A DNA stretch of 10,828 bases from Methanoculleus sp. (GTDB taxonomy: Archaea; Halobacteriota; Methanomicrobia; Methanomicrobiales; Methanoculleaceae), in assembly GCA_023230425.1 (NCBI GenBank), contig JALNXI010000052.1, forward strand, positions 1 through 10,828, read 5' to 3'. Position numbers and translations under genes: made by a program. This document shows, piece by piece, positions 1-5,981 of the stretch (position 1 is its first letter; every line of letters starts with the position of its first letter). The notes under the pieces are model-generated. The model had not been told where the DNA came from. It searched no databases and worked only from the letters and a program-made list of their open reading frames with translations.

Positions 1-139
1 TTGGGCGTTCACCAGGCTCGCTGAATATTGTTCATTGGTCGAAGCTACTATGTGTTTCTCTGGAGAGGGCATAAATCTGCGCACATTTGCCGGTCTTCTC
101 TGCACCTGCCTCGTGCCGGGCGAACTCGCGCTCTCCTCA
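1..139. other. Window-edge stretch with no supported gene
   Basis: No gene is supported here. On the minus strand the Nudix stop (TAG, 142-140) is followed at once by an in-frame TGA (139-137), then 34 open codons (136-35) that end in TGA. Those codons have fairly GC-rich third positions but no ATG, GTG or TTG near their beginning, so I do not call a gene. I see no oligo-T terminator for the que operon, so transcription may continue past the window edge. Confidence 0.4.
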
Positions 140-631
140 CTACAGGTACCGGCAGATGAGGCAGATCGTCTTTGCGTCGACGATCCTGCCGTCTGCGATC
201 ATCGCCGCGAGGTCGGCTATGGGAACGCGGACGACCTCGATCACTTCATCGTCGTCCATCCCGTAGTCGGAGCAGGGTGAGAGCCCCTCTGCGAGGTAGA
301 GCCAGATACGCTCGTCGGTGTAGCCAGGAGAGGAGTATATCCAGCCCATCGCGGCGAACGTCTCTGCCTTCATCCCGGTCTCCTCGATCAGCTCCCGGCG
401 GGCGGTCTCGGGAGGCTCCTCGCCCTCATCGATGGTGCCTGCCGGCGCTTCGAGGATATAGTCGTCGATGGCGAACCGGTACTGCCGGATGAGGTAGCAG
501 TCGTCCCCCTCGATCGGGAGGATCGCGACCGCCCCGCCCGGGTGGACGACCACCCGCTCCTTTCTCTCCCCGTTCGGCAGGGTGATCTCTCTCTTCTCGA
601 TGGTAAGCCGCTTGCCTCTGTAGACCTCCAT
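140..631 (-). CDS. Nudix hydrolase, ADP-ribose pyrophosphatase-like
   Basis: The predicted 163-residue protein carries a complete Nudix box: G-x5-E-x7-REL-x-EE-x-G, beginning GTIDEGEE and ending RRELIEETGM. It is preceded by the LEAPAG element typical of ADP-ribose pyrophosphatases. A Pro in SSPGYTDE lies about 15 residues after the box, the spacing that family knowledge links to ADP-ribose hydrolysis to AMP and ribose 5-phosphate, using Mg2+ or Mn2+ bound by the box glutamates. The enzyme should be cytosolic. I chose ATG at 631 because the frame stays open far upstream only as a shadow of queC, and because MEVYRGKRL is a normal Nudix N-terminus. The start lies 2 nt after the queC stop, and a GAGGAG in the last queC codons serves as ribosome site, so it is the last visible gene of the que operon. 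The substrate is inferred and may differ, for example another nucleoside diphosphate derivative. Confidence 0.9.
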   Translation of the reverse strand: MEVYRGKRLTIEKREITLPNGERKERVVVHPGGAVAILPIEGDDCYLIRQYRFAIDDYILEAPAGTIDEGEEPPETARRELIEETGMKAETFAAMGWIYSSPGYTDERIWLYLAEGLSPCSDYGMDDDEVIEVVRVPIADLAAMIADGRIVDAKTICLICRYL

Positions 632-633
632 GG

Positions 634-1302
634 TTACTCCTCGTAGTCGATCGGGTCCGGGCATCCAATGGCCGCAAACGCCTCCCTGCGATAGTGGCAG
701 GAGGAGCAGACCCCGCACGCCCGGTCGTTGTTCTGGTAGCAGGACCAGGTATGCTCGTAAGGGACCCCGAGTGCAAGGCCCACCCGGAGGATCTCCGCCT
801 TCGTCATCCGGACGAAGGGCGTCATGAGGGTGATCCGCGGCTCTGCCGCCGTGCCGAGGTCGACCACCCGCTGGAACGCTTCGATGAACTCCGGGCGGCA
901 GTCGGGATACCCCGGGTAGTCCCCGGTCTGGACGCCGATGAAGATCGCCTCCGCCCGCCGGGCTTCCGCGAGGCTGGTCGCGATGGCGAGAAGGTTGGCA
1001 TTGCGGAAAGGAACGTAGGTGGCCGGCACCCCCTCCTGCTCTCCGGTATACTCCTCGACCGCGATCGCAGTGTCCGTCAGGCTCGAGGCCCCGATCTTCT
1101 TGAAATGTTCGAGGCTGATCTCGACGAAGTCTCGCGCGCCAAGCATCCGGGCGACGGTCCGGGCGCACGTTCGCTCCTTTGCCTCGGTTCGCTGGCCGTA
1201 GGTGAAGTGGAGTGCGATGATATCGTAACCCATATCCTTTGCTACATAGGCGAGCGTGGTGGAGTCCATGCCTCCCGAGAGAAGACAGACTGCTTTCATC
1301 AT
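634..1302 (-). CDS. queC: 7-cyano-7-deazaguanine (preQ0) synthase QueC
   Basis: QueC converts 7-carboxy-7-deazaguanine (CDG) to preQ0 with ATP and ammonia. In Archaea preQ0 is inserted at tRNA position 15 by the archaeal transglycosylase and becomes archaeosine. The 222-residue product shows the PP-loop ATP pyrophosphatase motif SGGMDS at residues 9-14 and, near the C-terminus, the zinc site C188-x7-C196-x2-C199-x2-C202. Length and layout are normal for the family. The start is ambiguous by one codon: ATGATG at 1302 and 1299. The first ATG overlaps the queE stop as ATGA, which implies translational coupling; a GGGAG sits 4 nt before the first ATG and 7 nt before the second. The neighbours queD and queE upstream carry out the preceding steps. 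Confidence 0.96.
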   Translation of the reverse strand: MMKAVCLLSGGMDSTTLAYVAKDMGYDIIALHFTYGQRTEAKERTCARTVARMLGARDFVEISLEHFKKIGASSLTDTAIAVEEYTGEQEGVPATYVPFRNANLLAIATSLAEARRAEAIFIGVQTGDYPGYPDCRPEFIEAFQRVVDLGTAAEPRITLMTPFVRMTKAEILRVGLALGVPYEHTWSCYQNNDRACGVCSSCHYRREAFAAIGCPDPIDYEE

Positions 1303-1907
1303 TTTACTCCCAGGATCTTGTGGAGTTGTACCTGGAGCCTCACCGGGAGGTTCTCCTTGACGATGTAGTCCGCGATGGCGCGGTAGTCGGACCCCTCCAC
1401 CGGCGATATGAAGATCTCGCCCCGGATCTGGCATTGGGTCATCACTGCCCGGGCGTAGAGGAGATCGTTGTCGTCCGCCACCACGAACTTGACGCAGTCG
1501 CGAGGGGTGATGAAGGGGAGGAGCGATAGATCGCTCCTCTCCCCTGATGAGGGGCACTTGACGTCCATGCAGATGGAGGCGTACGGCTGCAGATCCCGGA
1601 AGTCCCGTGTGCCGTTCGTCTCGATCTCGACGGTGTAACCGTGAAGGTGGAACTTCTTGAGGAGCTCGAGGACCTCCTCCCGCTGCAGGAGCGGTTCTCC
1701 GCCGGTGATGCAGATCTGCCTTCCATTGAGGAGCCAGACCCTGTCGAGGACCTCTATGACGCTCATCTTCTCCCCGCCTTCCCAGGCGTAGGAGGTGTCG
1801 CACCAGGCGCACCGGAGGTTGCACCCGGCGAGCCTGATGAAGGTGCAGGGCCGCCCCTGGCTCTTTCCCTCCCCCTGGAGGCTCCGAAAGATCTCACTGA
1901 CGATCAT
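1299..1907 (-). CDS. queE: 7-carboxy-7-deazaguanine synthase QueE (radical SAM)
   Basis: QueE is a radical S-adenosylmethionine enzyme that contracts the ring of 6-carboxy-5,6,7,8-tetrahydropterin to give CDG, with Mg2+ and a [4Fe-4S] cluster. The 202-residue protein opens with VSEIFRSLQGEG, typical of the family. It has the cluster motif C29-x3-C33-x2-C36 and the SAM-binding TGGEP at about residues 68-72. ATG at 1907 was chosen for that conserved N-terminus; the frame is open farther upstream but only across queD. The start lies inside the 3' end of queD (14-nt overlap) and the stop overlaps the queC start, so translation is probably coupled on both sides. I see no strong Shine-Dalgarno sequence. 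A 28-nt near-perfect palindrome occurs within the gene at 1515-1542, in a segment coding a variable-looking stretch after CPSSGERSD. Confidence 0.95.
   Translation of the reverse strand: MIVSEIFRSLQGEGKSQGRPCTFIRLAGCNLRCAWCDTSYAWEGGEKMSVIEVLDRVWLLNGRQICITGGEPLLQREEVLELLKKFHLHGYTVEIETNGTRDFRDLQPYASICMDVKCPSSGERSDLSLLPFITPRDCVKFVVADDNDLLYARAVMTQCQIRGEIFISPVEGSDYRAIADYIVKENLPVRLQVQLHKILGVK
1515..1542. repeat. Near-perfect 28-nt palindrome inside queE
   Basis: Bases 1515-1527 pair with 1530-1542 across a 2-base centre (AG). This gives 13 pairs in a row, with a single G-T wobble at 1517/1540. On either strand it could form a tight stem or act as a dyad binding site. It sits in frame within queE and does not disturb the reading frame. 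The role is unknown; chance or local duplication-inversion are possible. Confidence 0.6.
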
Positions 1908-2307
1908 ACGTGCGCTCTGCGTAACAGGTCGTCGATTCCCAGACCCGAATCTTTGCCACGCGGGCATCGTGGCCCTGCAACGCGGCTTCGGCATCGATCA
2001 GATCCGCGATCAGTCCGGCGAGGAGTTCGCTTGTCGGGTCGCCGGGAGTGGTGACGATCGGGTGAAACGCTTCGATGCTCGCCGCCATAGGGTCGTCTGC
2101 GTTGAGGATCACCTGATGGTCGAACCGCCCGACAACTTCTTTAATGCAGTTGTAGTCAAGGACGATCCCGGTGCGCTCATCCGCCGTTCCCTCGACCCAG
2201 ACCTCTACCCGCCACTGGTGGCCGTGCAACCGGAAACACTTCCCCCGATAGTGGATCAGGCGGTGGGTCGCCTCGAAAAAGATCTCTTTGTATATCCGGG
2301 TTTTCAT
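1894..2307 (-). CDS. queD: 6-carboxytetrahydropterin synthase QueD
   Basis: QueD belongs to the 6-pyruvoyltetrahydropterin synthase fold and turns dihydroneopterin triphosphate into 6-carboxytetrahydropterin, the QueE substrate. The 137-residue sequence has the zinc ligands H15 (in FEATH), H28 and H30, with the catalytic Cys C24 in the CxxxHGH pattern. It also has FDHQVILN around residues 62-69, PTSE at 91-94 and a C-terminal Glu in VWEST (about E124). These features fit QueD rather than the eukaryotic biopterin enzyme. It is the first gene of the minus-strand que operon. ATG at 2307 lies about 27 bp from the centre of a TATA-like element, so the mRNA is likely leaderless or nearly so, and no Shine-Dalgarno sequence is visible. 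The GTP cyclohydrolase that makes its substrate is not in the window. Confidence 0.95.
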   Translation of the reverse strand: MKTRIYKEIFFEATHRLIHYRGKCFRLHGHQWRVEVWVEGTADERTGIVLDYNCIKEVVGRFDHQVILNADDPMAASIEAFHPIVTTPGDPTSELLAGLIADLIDAEAALQGHDARVAKIRVWESTTCYAERTYDRQ

Positions 2308-2327
2308 CAGTGAAGGTTGCCCGCCAG

Positions 2328-2343
2328 GATATAATATTATATC
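2328..2343 (-). promoter_or_regulatory. TATA element of the que operon, a perfect 16-bp AT palindrome
   Basis: GATATAATATTATATC equals its own reverse complement. Its centre is about 28 bp from the queD ATG, the usual archaeal TATA-to-start distance, which predicts transcription beginning at or within a few bases of the ATG. Because it is symmetric it could also be a dyad operator, or bind TBP in both directions. BRE direction was not resolved by eye. Confidence 0.6.
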
Positions 2344-2393
2344 AGCTCCCGATCAAATAACTAGGGCGAAAGATCGGCGCGCAAGCGGGTTCC

Positions 2394-2406
2394 ACAATAT
2401 ATAAAT
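2394..2406 (+). promoter_or_regulatory. TATA box of the rpsL-rpsG-fusA operon
   Basis: The AT-rich element AATATATAAAT lies in GC-rich surroundings about 80 bp before the rpsL ATG. Initiation would be expected near 2427-2432, giving a leader of roughly 50 nt. A weaker alternative TATA-like sequence (CTTTATAG) occurs at 2422-2429 and would give a shorter leader. Confidence 0.6.
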
Positions 2407-2435
2407 CCGTAACGCGCGTTGCTTTATAGCACACC

Positions 2436-2448
2436 AGGAGTTGCTCCT
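2436..2448 (+). promoter_or_regulatory. Short hairpin AGGAG-TTG-CTCCT in the rpsL leader
   Basis: A perfect 5-bp inverted repeat with a 3-base loop lies in the predicted rpsL 5' leader. One arm is a Shine-Dalgarno-like AGGAG that is not near any start codon, and the other is its complement. The actual rpsL ribosome site appears to be GAGGGT at 2470-2475, 5 nt before ATG. A regulatory role, such as ribosomal-protein feedback, is speculation. Confidence 0.35.
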
Positions 2449-2480
2449 ATCCACAAATTCAACCGATACGAGGGTATTCG

Positions 2481-2909
2481 ATGGGAAATGGTAAATTTGC
2501 AGCCCGAAAATTGAAGCGCGACGCCAAGGGTCGCAGATGGCATGATCCAGTCTACGCCCGGCGTCAGCTCGGACTCGATGTGAAATCTGACCCCCTTGAG
2601 GGAGCACCGCAGGCACGCGGGATTGTTCTCGAGAAGGTGGGTGTTGAGGCAAAGCAGCCGAACTCTGCGATCCGTAAGTGCGTCCGCGTACAGCTGATCA
2701 AGAACGGTCGCCAGGTGACCGCGTTCGCTGTCGGCGACGGTGCCATTAACTTCATCGACGAGCACGATGAGGTCGAGATCGAGGGCATCGGCGGCAGGCT
2801 GGGCAGGTCGATGGGTGATATCCCCGGTGTCCGGTTTGTCGTGAGCAAGGTGAACAACGTCAGCCTGCGTGAAATGGTCACCGGGCGGAAGGAGAAACCG
2901 CGGAGGTAA
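2481..2909 (+). CDS. rpsL: 30S ribosomal protein S12 (uS12), archaeal type
   Basis: S12 sits at the decoding centre of the small subunit and helps monitor codon-anticodon pairing. The 142-residue product has the usual archaeal/eukaryotic length. It contains the universally conserved KQPNSAIRKCVRVQL segment at about residues 58-72, whose loop reaches the decoding site, and GGRLGRSMGDIPGVRF near residue 110. The basic N-terminus (KFAARKLKRDAKGRRW) is typical of the archaeal form and absent from bacterial S12. ATG at 2481 follows GAGGGT with 5 nt spacing. It is the first gene of the visible str cluster. Only 5 nt separate its TAA from the rpsG ATG, so both are certainly co-transcribed. No nusA, rpl30e or RNA polymerase subunit gene precedes it here. 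Confidence 0.98.
   Translation: MGNGKFAARKLKRDAKGRRWHDPVYARRQLGLDVKSDPLEGAPQARGIVLEKVGVEAKQPNSAIRKCVRVQLIKNGRQVTAFAVGDGAINFIDEHDEVEIEGIGGRLGRSMGDIPGVRFVVSKVNNVSLREMVTGRKEKPRR
2902..2907 (+). promoter_or_regulatory. Ribosome binding site of rpsG
   Basis: GGAGGT matches the archaeal anti-Shine-Dalgarno sequence and overlaps the rpsL stop codon by its last base. Seven nucleotides separate it from the ATG at 2915, which fixes that start. Confidence 0.8.
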
Positions 2910-2914
2910 GTAGC

Positions 2915-3514
2915 ATGGCAGAAGCTGAAGTAGTAGAGTCGGGAACTCAGGCCCAGCAGCTCCTCTTTAACCGATGGGATGTGAGCGAGGTAGAGATCCA
3001 GGATCCGAGCCTTGCCCGTTACGTGAACCTGCACACAATGATCGTGCCGCACTCCTGCGGCAAGCTCGTCGGCCAGCAGTTCAACAAGAGCAACATGCTG
3101 ATCGTTGAGCGCCTGATCAACAAACTGATGCAGAGCGGGAACAACACCGGCAAGAAGGAACTCGCCATCCGCATCGTCCGGGAATCCTTCGAGATCATCA
3201 ACAAGAAGACCAAGAAGAACCCGGTTCAGGTGCTCGTGGACGCAGTCGCGAACACCGGCCCCCGTGAGGAGACCGTCCGGCTGAAGTACGGCGGTATCAA
3301 CGTCCCGAAGTCGGTCGATACCGCGCCCCAGCGTCGTGTCGATATTGCCCTGAGGTTCATCACTGCCGGTGTCCTGCAGGCGAGCCACAAGAAGAAGAAG
3401 ACCGTAAGCGAGGCGCTCGCCGAGGAACTGATCGCAGCCGCGAACGGCGACACCCGCTCCTACGCTGTCTCGAAGAAAGAAGAGAGAGAACGTATCGCAA
3501 AGGCCGCCCGTTAA
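2915..3514 (+). CDS. rpsG: 30S ribosomal protein S7 (uS7), archaeal type
   Basis: S7 nucleates assembly of the 30S head by binding the 3' domain of 16S rRNA and lies beside the E-site tRNA. The 199-residue protein is of archaeal length (bacterial S7 is about 155). It carries the conserved motifs GPREETVRLKYGG (about residues 114-126) and QRRVDIAL (about 138-145), and the MVP/HSCGKLVGQQFNKS region. Its tail is highly charged, ending RERIAKAAR. The variable acidic N-terminus, about 25 residues before the core, is an archaeal feature. The start is set by GGAGGT seven nucleotides upstream. The gene lies between rpsL and fusA, the classical str order. A 29-nt gap with a run of six T follows before fusA. 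Confidence 0.98.
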   Translation: MAEAEVVESGTQAQQLLFNRWDVSEVEIQDPSLARYVNLHTMIVPHSCGKLVGQQFNKSNMLIVERLINKLMQSGNNTGKKELAIRIVRESFEIINKKTKKNPVQVLVDAVANTGPREETVRLKYGGINVPKSVDTAPQRRVDIALRFITAGVLQASHKKKKTVSEALAEELIAAANGDTRSYAVSKKEERERIAKAAR

Positions 3515-3543
3515 AACTCCCTATTACTTTTTTGGTGTAATCT

Positions 3544-5736
3544 ATGACCAGACGAAAGAAGATGGTAGAGCGGGTGACAGAGCTGATGGACAATCCGGAG
3601 CACATCCGGAACATCGGTATCGTCGCCCACATCGATCACGGAAAGACAACCCTTTCAGACAACCTGCTCGCAGGGGCAGGCATGATCAGCGAGGAACTCG
3701 CCGGCAGGCAGCTCTTCATGGACTCCGATGAGGAGGAACAGGCACGCGGCATCACCATCGATGCAAGCAACGTCTCGATGGTCCACGAATACGGCGGCGA
3801 GGAATACCTGATCAATATGATCGATACCCCCGGCCACGTGGACTTCGGTGGTGACGTGACCCGCGCTATGCGTGCTGTTGACGGCGCCGTCGTCGTAGTT
3901 GACGCCGTCGAGGGAACCATGCCCCAGACCGAGACGGTACTCCGGCAGGCGCTCAAGGAGGGTGTCCGTCCGGTTCTCTTCATCAACAAGGTGGACCGGC
4001 TCATCAACGAGCTGAAGGTGGACGAGCAGGAGATGCAGATCCGCCTCGCAAAGGTGATCGACAAGGTCAACAAGTTGATCAAGGGCATGAACGAGAAGAT
4101 GTACAACGCCGGCTGGAAGCTGGATGCCGCGAAGGGCACCGTCGCCTTCGGTTCTGCGCTCTACAACTGGGCCGTCTCCGCTCCCTACATGAAGAAGAGC
4201 GGTGTCTCGTTCAAGGATGTCTATGATAAGTGCAACAGCGGCGACATGAAGTGGCTCTCGAAGAACAGCCCCCTGCACGCCGTGCTCCTCGATATGGTGG
4301 TCAAGCACCTGCCGAATCCTCTCCAGGCCCAGGAACGGCGTATCCACATCATCTGGCACGGCGACTACACCACTCCTGAGGGCAAGGCAATGCTCAATTG
4401 CGACCCGAACGGGCCCGTCTGCCTGATGGTCACCGATATATCGTTTGACCCGCATGCAGGCGAGGTTGCTACCGGCCGTCTCTTCTCGGGAACGCTCCGC
4501 CGGGGCACCGAATGCTACATCATGGGTTCGGCAAAGCGCTCAAACCGCCTCGCTCAGGTCGGCATCTTCATGGGTGCCGAGCGGATTGAGGTGGACGGAT
4601 TGGCCGCCGGCAACATTGCCGCCGTGACAGGGTTAAAGGACGCCATCGTTGGCTCTACCGTCACGACGCTCGTCGATATGATCCCCTTCGAGTCGCTGAA
4701 GCACTACTCCGAGCCGGTCATGACCGTCGCCGTCGAGGCGAAGAGCATGAAGGATCTCCCGAAGCTCGTCGAGGTTCTCCGCCAGGTGGCGAAGGAAGAC
4801 CCGACGGTGCAGGTCTCGATCAACGAGGAGACCGGCGAGCACCTGATCAGCGGCATGGGCGAACTCCATCTCGAGATCATCACCGGCCGTATCAAGCGCG
4901 ACAAGGGCGTCGATATCCTCACCTCCCCGCCGATCGTTGTCTACCGCGAGACGATCACGGGCGCGGCAGGTCCGGTCGAAGGGAAGTCGCCAAACCGCCA
5001 CAACCGGTTCTACATTGAACTCGAGCCGATGGATCCAGAGATCGTGAAGCTGATCCAGCAGGGCGAGATCTCGATGCACCAACAGGCGGTGGAGCGGCGC
5101 GATGCCCTCGTTGCCGCCGGTATGGATAAGGATGAGGCTAAGAACGTCAAGGCGATTGAGGGCACCAACATGTTCATCGATATGACGAAGGGTATCCAGT
5201 ACCTGAACGAGACGATGGAACTGGTCCTCGATGGCTGGCGTGAAGCGCTCCGCGGCGGCCCCCTCGCCGACGAACTGGTCCAGAATCTGAAGATCCGGCT
5301 GGTGGACGTGAAACTCCACGAGGATGCTATCCACCGCGGCCCCGCCCAGGTCATCCCGGCGGTCAGGAGCGCCGTCAAGGCAGGCCTGCTGATGGGCGGC
5401 GACTCACTCCTCGAACCTATTCAGAAGATCCAGATCACGGTCCCGACCGACCAGATGGGTGCGGCAACCTCGCAGATCCAGGGTCGGCGCGGCCAGGTCT
5501 TCGATATGCTGAGCGAAGGCGATACGATGACGATCGTCGGCAGGGCGCCGGTCGCTGAACTCTTCGGGTTTGCCGGAGATGTCCGGTCGGCCACGGAAGG
5601 CCGCGCGATGTGGAACACCGAGTTCGCCGGGTTCGAACTGATCCCCTCCGGCATCGTGGGCGATGTTGTCAAGAGCATCCGGCAGCGCAAGGGCTTGAAG
5701 GAACAGATCCCGCGGCCGGAAGATTATCTGGCGTAA
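3544..5736 (+). CDS. fusA: Translation elongation factor 2 (EF-2/aEF2)
   Basis: EF-2 is the ribosomal translocase GTPase. The 730-residue length matches archaeal EF-2. GTPase motifs are visible in order: G1 AHIDHGKT (residues 28-35), switch I RGITI (68-72), G3 DTPGH (94-98) and G4 NKVD (148-151). Domain III has GMGELHLEI, and domain IV has LHEDAIHRG, in which His597 is the site modified to diphthamide in Archaea and eukaryotes; the C-terminal domain follows. The ATG at 3544 is preferred over the internal ATG at 3562 because archaeal EF-2 normally begins with this short basic segment (TRRKKMVERV). The ribosome site is a modest GGTG, 6 nt upstream. tuf, often next in euryarchaeal str operons, is absent; a T-rich stretch follows the stop. 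Confidence 0.99.
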   Translation: MTRRKKMVERVTELMDNPEHIRNIGIVAHIDHGKTTLSDNLLAGAGMISEELAGRQLFMDSDEEEQARGITIDASNVSMVHEYGGEEYLINMIDTPGHVDFGGDVTRAMRAVDGAVVVVDAVEGTMPQTETVLRQALKEGVRPVLFINKVDRLINELKVDEQEMQIRLAKVIDKVNKLIKGMNEKMYNAGWKLDAAKGTVAFGSALYNWAVSAPYMKKSGVSFKDVYDKCNSGDMKWLSKNSPLHAVLLDMVVKHLPNPLQAQERRIHIIWHGDYTTPEGKAMLNCDPNGPVCLMVTDISFDPHAGEVATGRLFSGTLRRGTECYIMGSAKRSNRLAQVGIFMGAERIEVDGLAAGNIAAVTGLKDAIVGSTVTTLVDMIPFESLKHYSEPVMTVAVEAKSMKDLPKLVEVLRQVAKEDPTVQVSINEETGEHLISGMGELHLEIITGRIKRDKGVDILTSPPIVVYRETITGAAGPVEGKSPNRHNRFYIELEPMDPEIVKLIQQGEISMHQQAVERRDALVAAGMDKDEAKNVKAIEGTNMFIDMTKGIQYLNETMELVLDGWREALRGGPLADELVQNLKIRLVDVKLHEDAIHRGPAQVIPAVRSAVKAGLLMGGDSLLEPIQKIQITVPTDQMGAATSQIQGRRGQVFDMLSEGDTMTIVGRAPVAELFGFAGDVRSATEGRAMWNTEFAGFELIPSGIVGDVVKSIRQRKGLKEQIPRPEDYLA

Positions 5737-5905
5737 CGAGAATCGAATACCCTCTTTCTTCATTTTTGCCCGGGCGGGCAGGTGTGTTGGCCGAAGGTAA
5801 CCTGCTCTGGTAAGCGATAATAACTTCGCGGGGTATCCGGTCACCAGGCTTGAAGCAATCGTCGTTGGGCACACCGATGACCCTGGCGACCTCCTTGTCA
5901 GCCAT
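5669..5905 (-). CDS. Possible small ORF or gene remnant antisense to the fusA end
   Basis: An open frame of 78 codons starts at ATG 5905 with an AGGGA about 7 nt before it; an in-frame TTG lies at 5911. The first 33 codons, beginning MADKEVARVIGVPND, look coding: 23 of 33 third positions are G or C and the residues are balanced. After residue 35 the composition becomes irregular, and the last third runs antisense through the 3' end of fusA, which is not expected of a real gene. I do not recognise the family. The simplest reading is the 5' remnant of a gene truncated beside fusA. A genuine short protein or a chance frame are the alternatives. Confidence 0.25.
   Translation of the reverse strand: MADKEVARVIGVPNDDCFKPGDRIPREVIIAYQSRLPSANTPARPGKNEERGYSILVTPDNLPAAGSVPSSPCAAGCS
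5751..5767 (+). terminator. T-rich terminator after fusA
   Basis: CCTCTTTCTTCATTTTT begins 15 nt past the fusA stop. Pyrimidine/oligo-T tracts without a strong preceding stem are the usual archaeal termination signals. A GCCCG/CGGGC inverted repeat follows directly (5768-5779). Confidence 0.6.
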
Positions 5906-5981
5906 AATCAATCCCTGTCCCGCTCTTTCTCCCTGACCGAATCATTGATGTGGAGAGACGGCATCTCACGGTAGGAACGCC

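Noticed and set aside
35..280. Plus-strand frame of 81 codons at the left edge
   Set aside because: It runs antisense through the Nudix gene, with no ribosome site and no family resemblance.
632..1168. N-terminal extension of the Nudix protein through queC
   Set aside because: The extra 179 codons are out-of-frame queC sequence, rich in Arg, Gly and Pro; ATG 631 has a ribosome site and gives a normal Nudix N-terminus.
2372..2398. T-arm-like GGGTTCC in the que/rpsL gap, suggesting a tRNA
   Set aside because: No acceptor stem, D-arm or anticodon arm can be formed around it; it overlaps the rpsL promoter.
3655..4455. Long minus-strand frames opposite fusA, here and at 4633-5334
   Set aside because: They are shadows of EF-2, with repetitive His/Leu/Val/Asp composition and no ribosome site or conserved motif.
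5874..5937. Possible C/D box guide RNA (GATGA ... CTGA about 58 nt apart)
   Set aside because: The C box lacks the consensus first bases, no D' or C' boxes are visible, and the boxes lie over the coding-like fragment.
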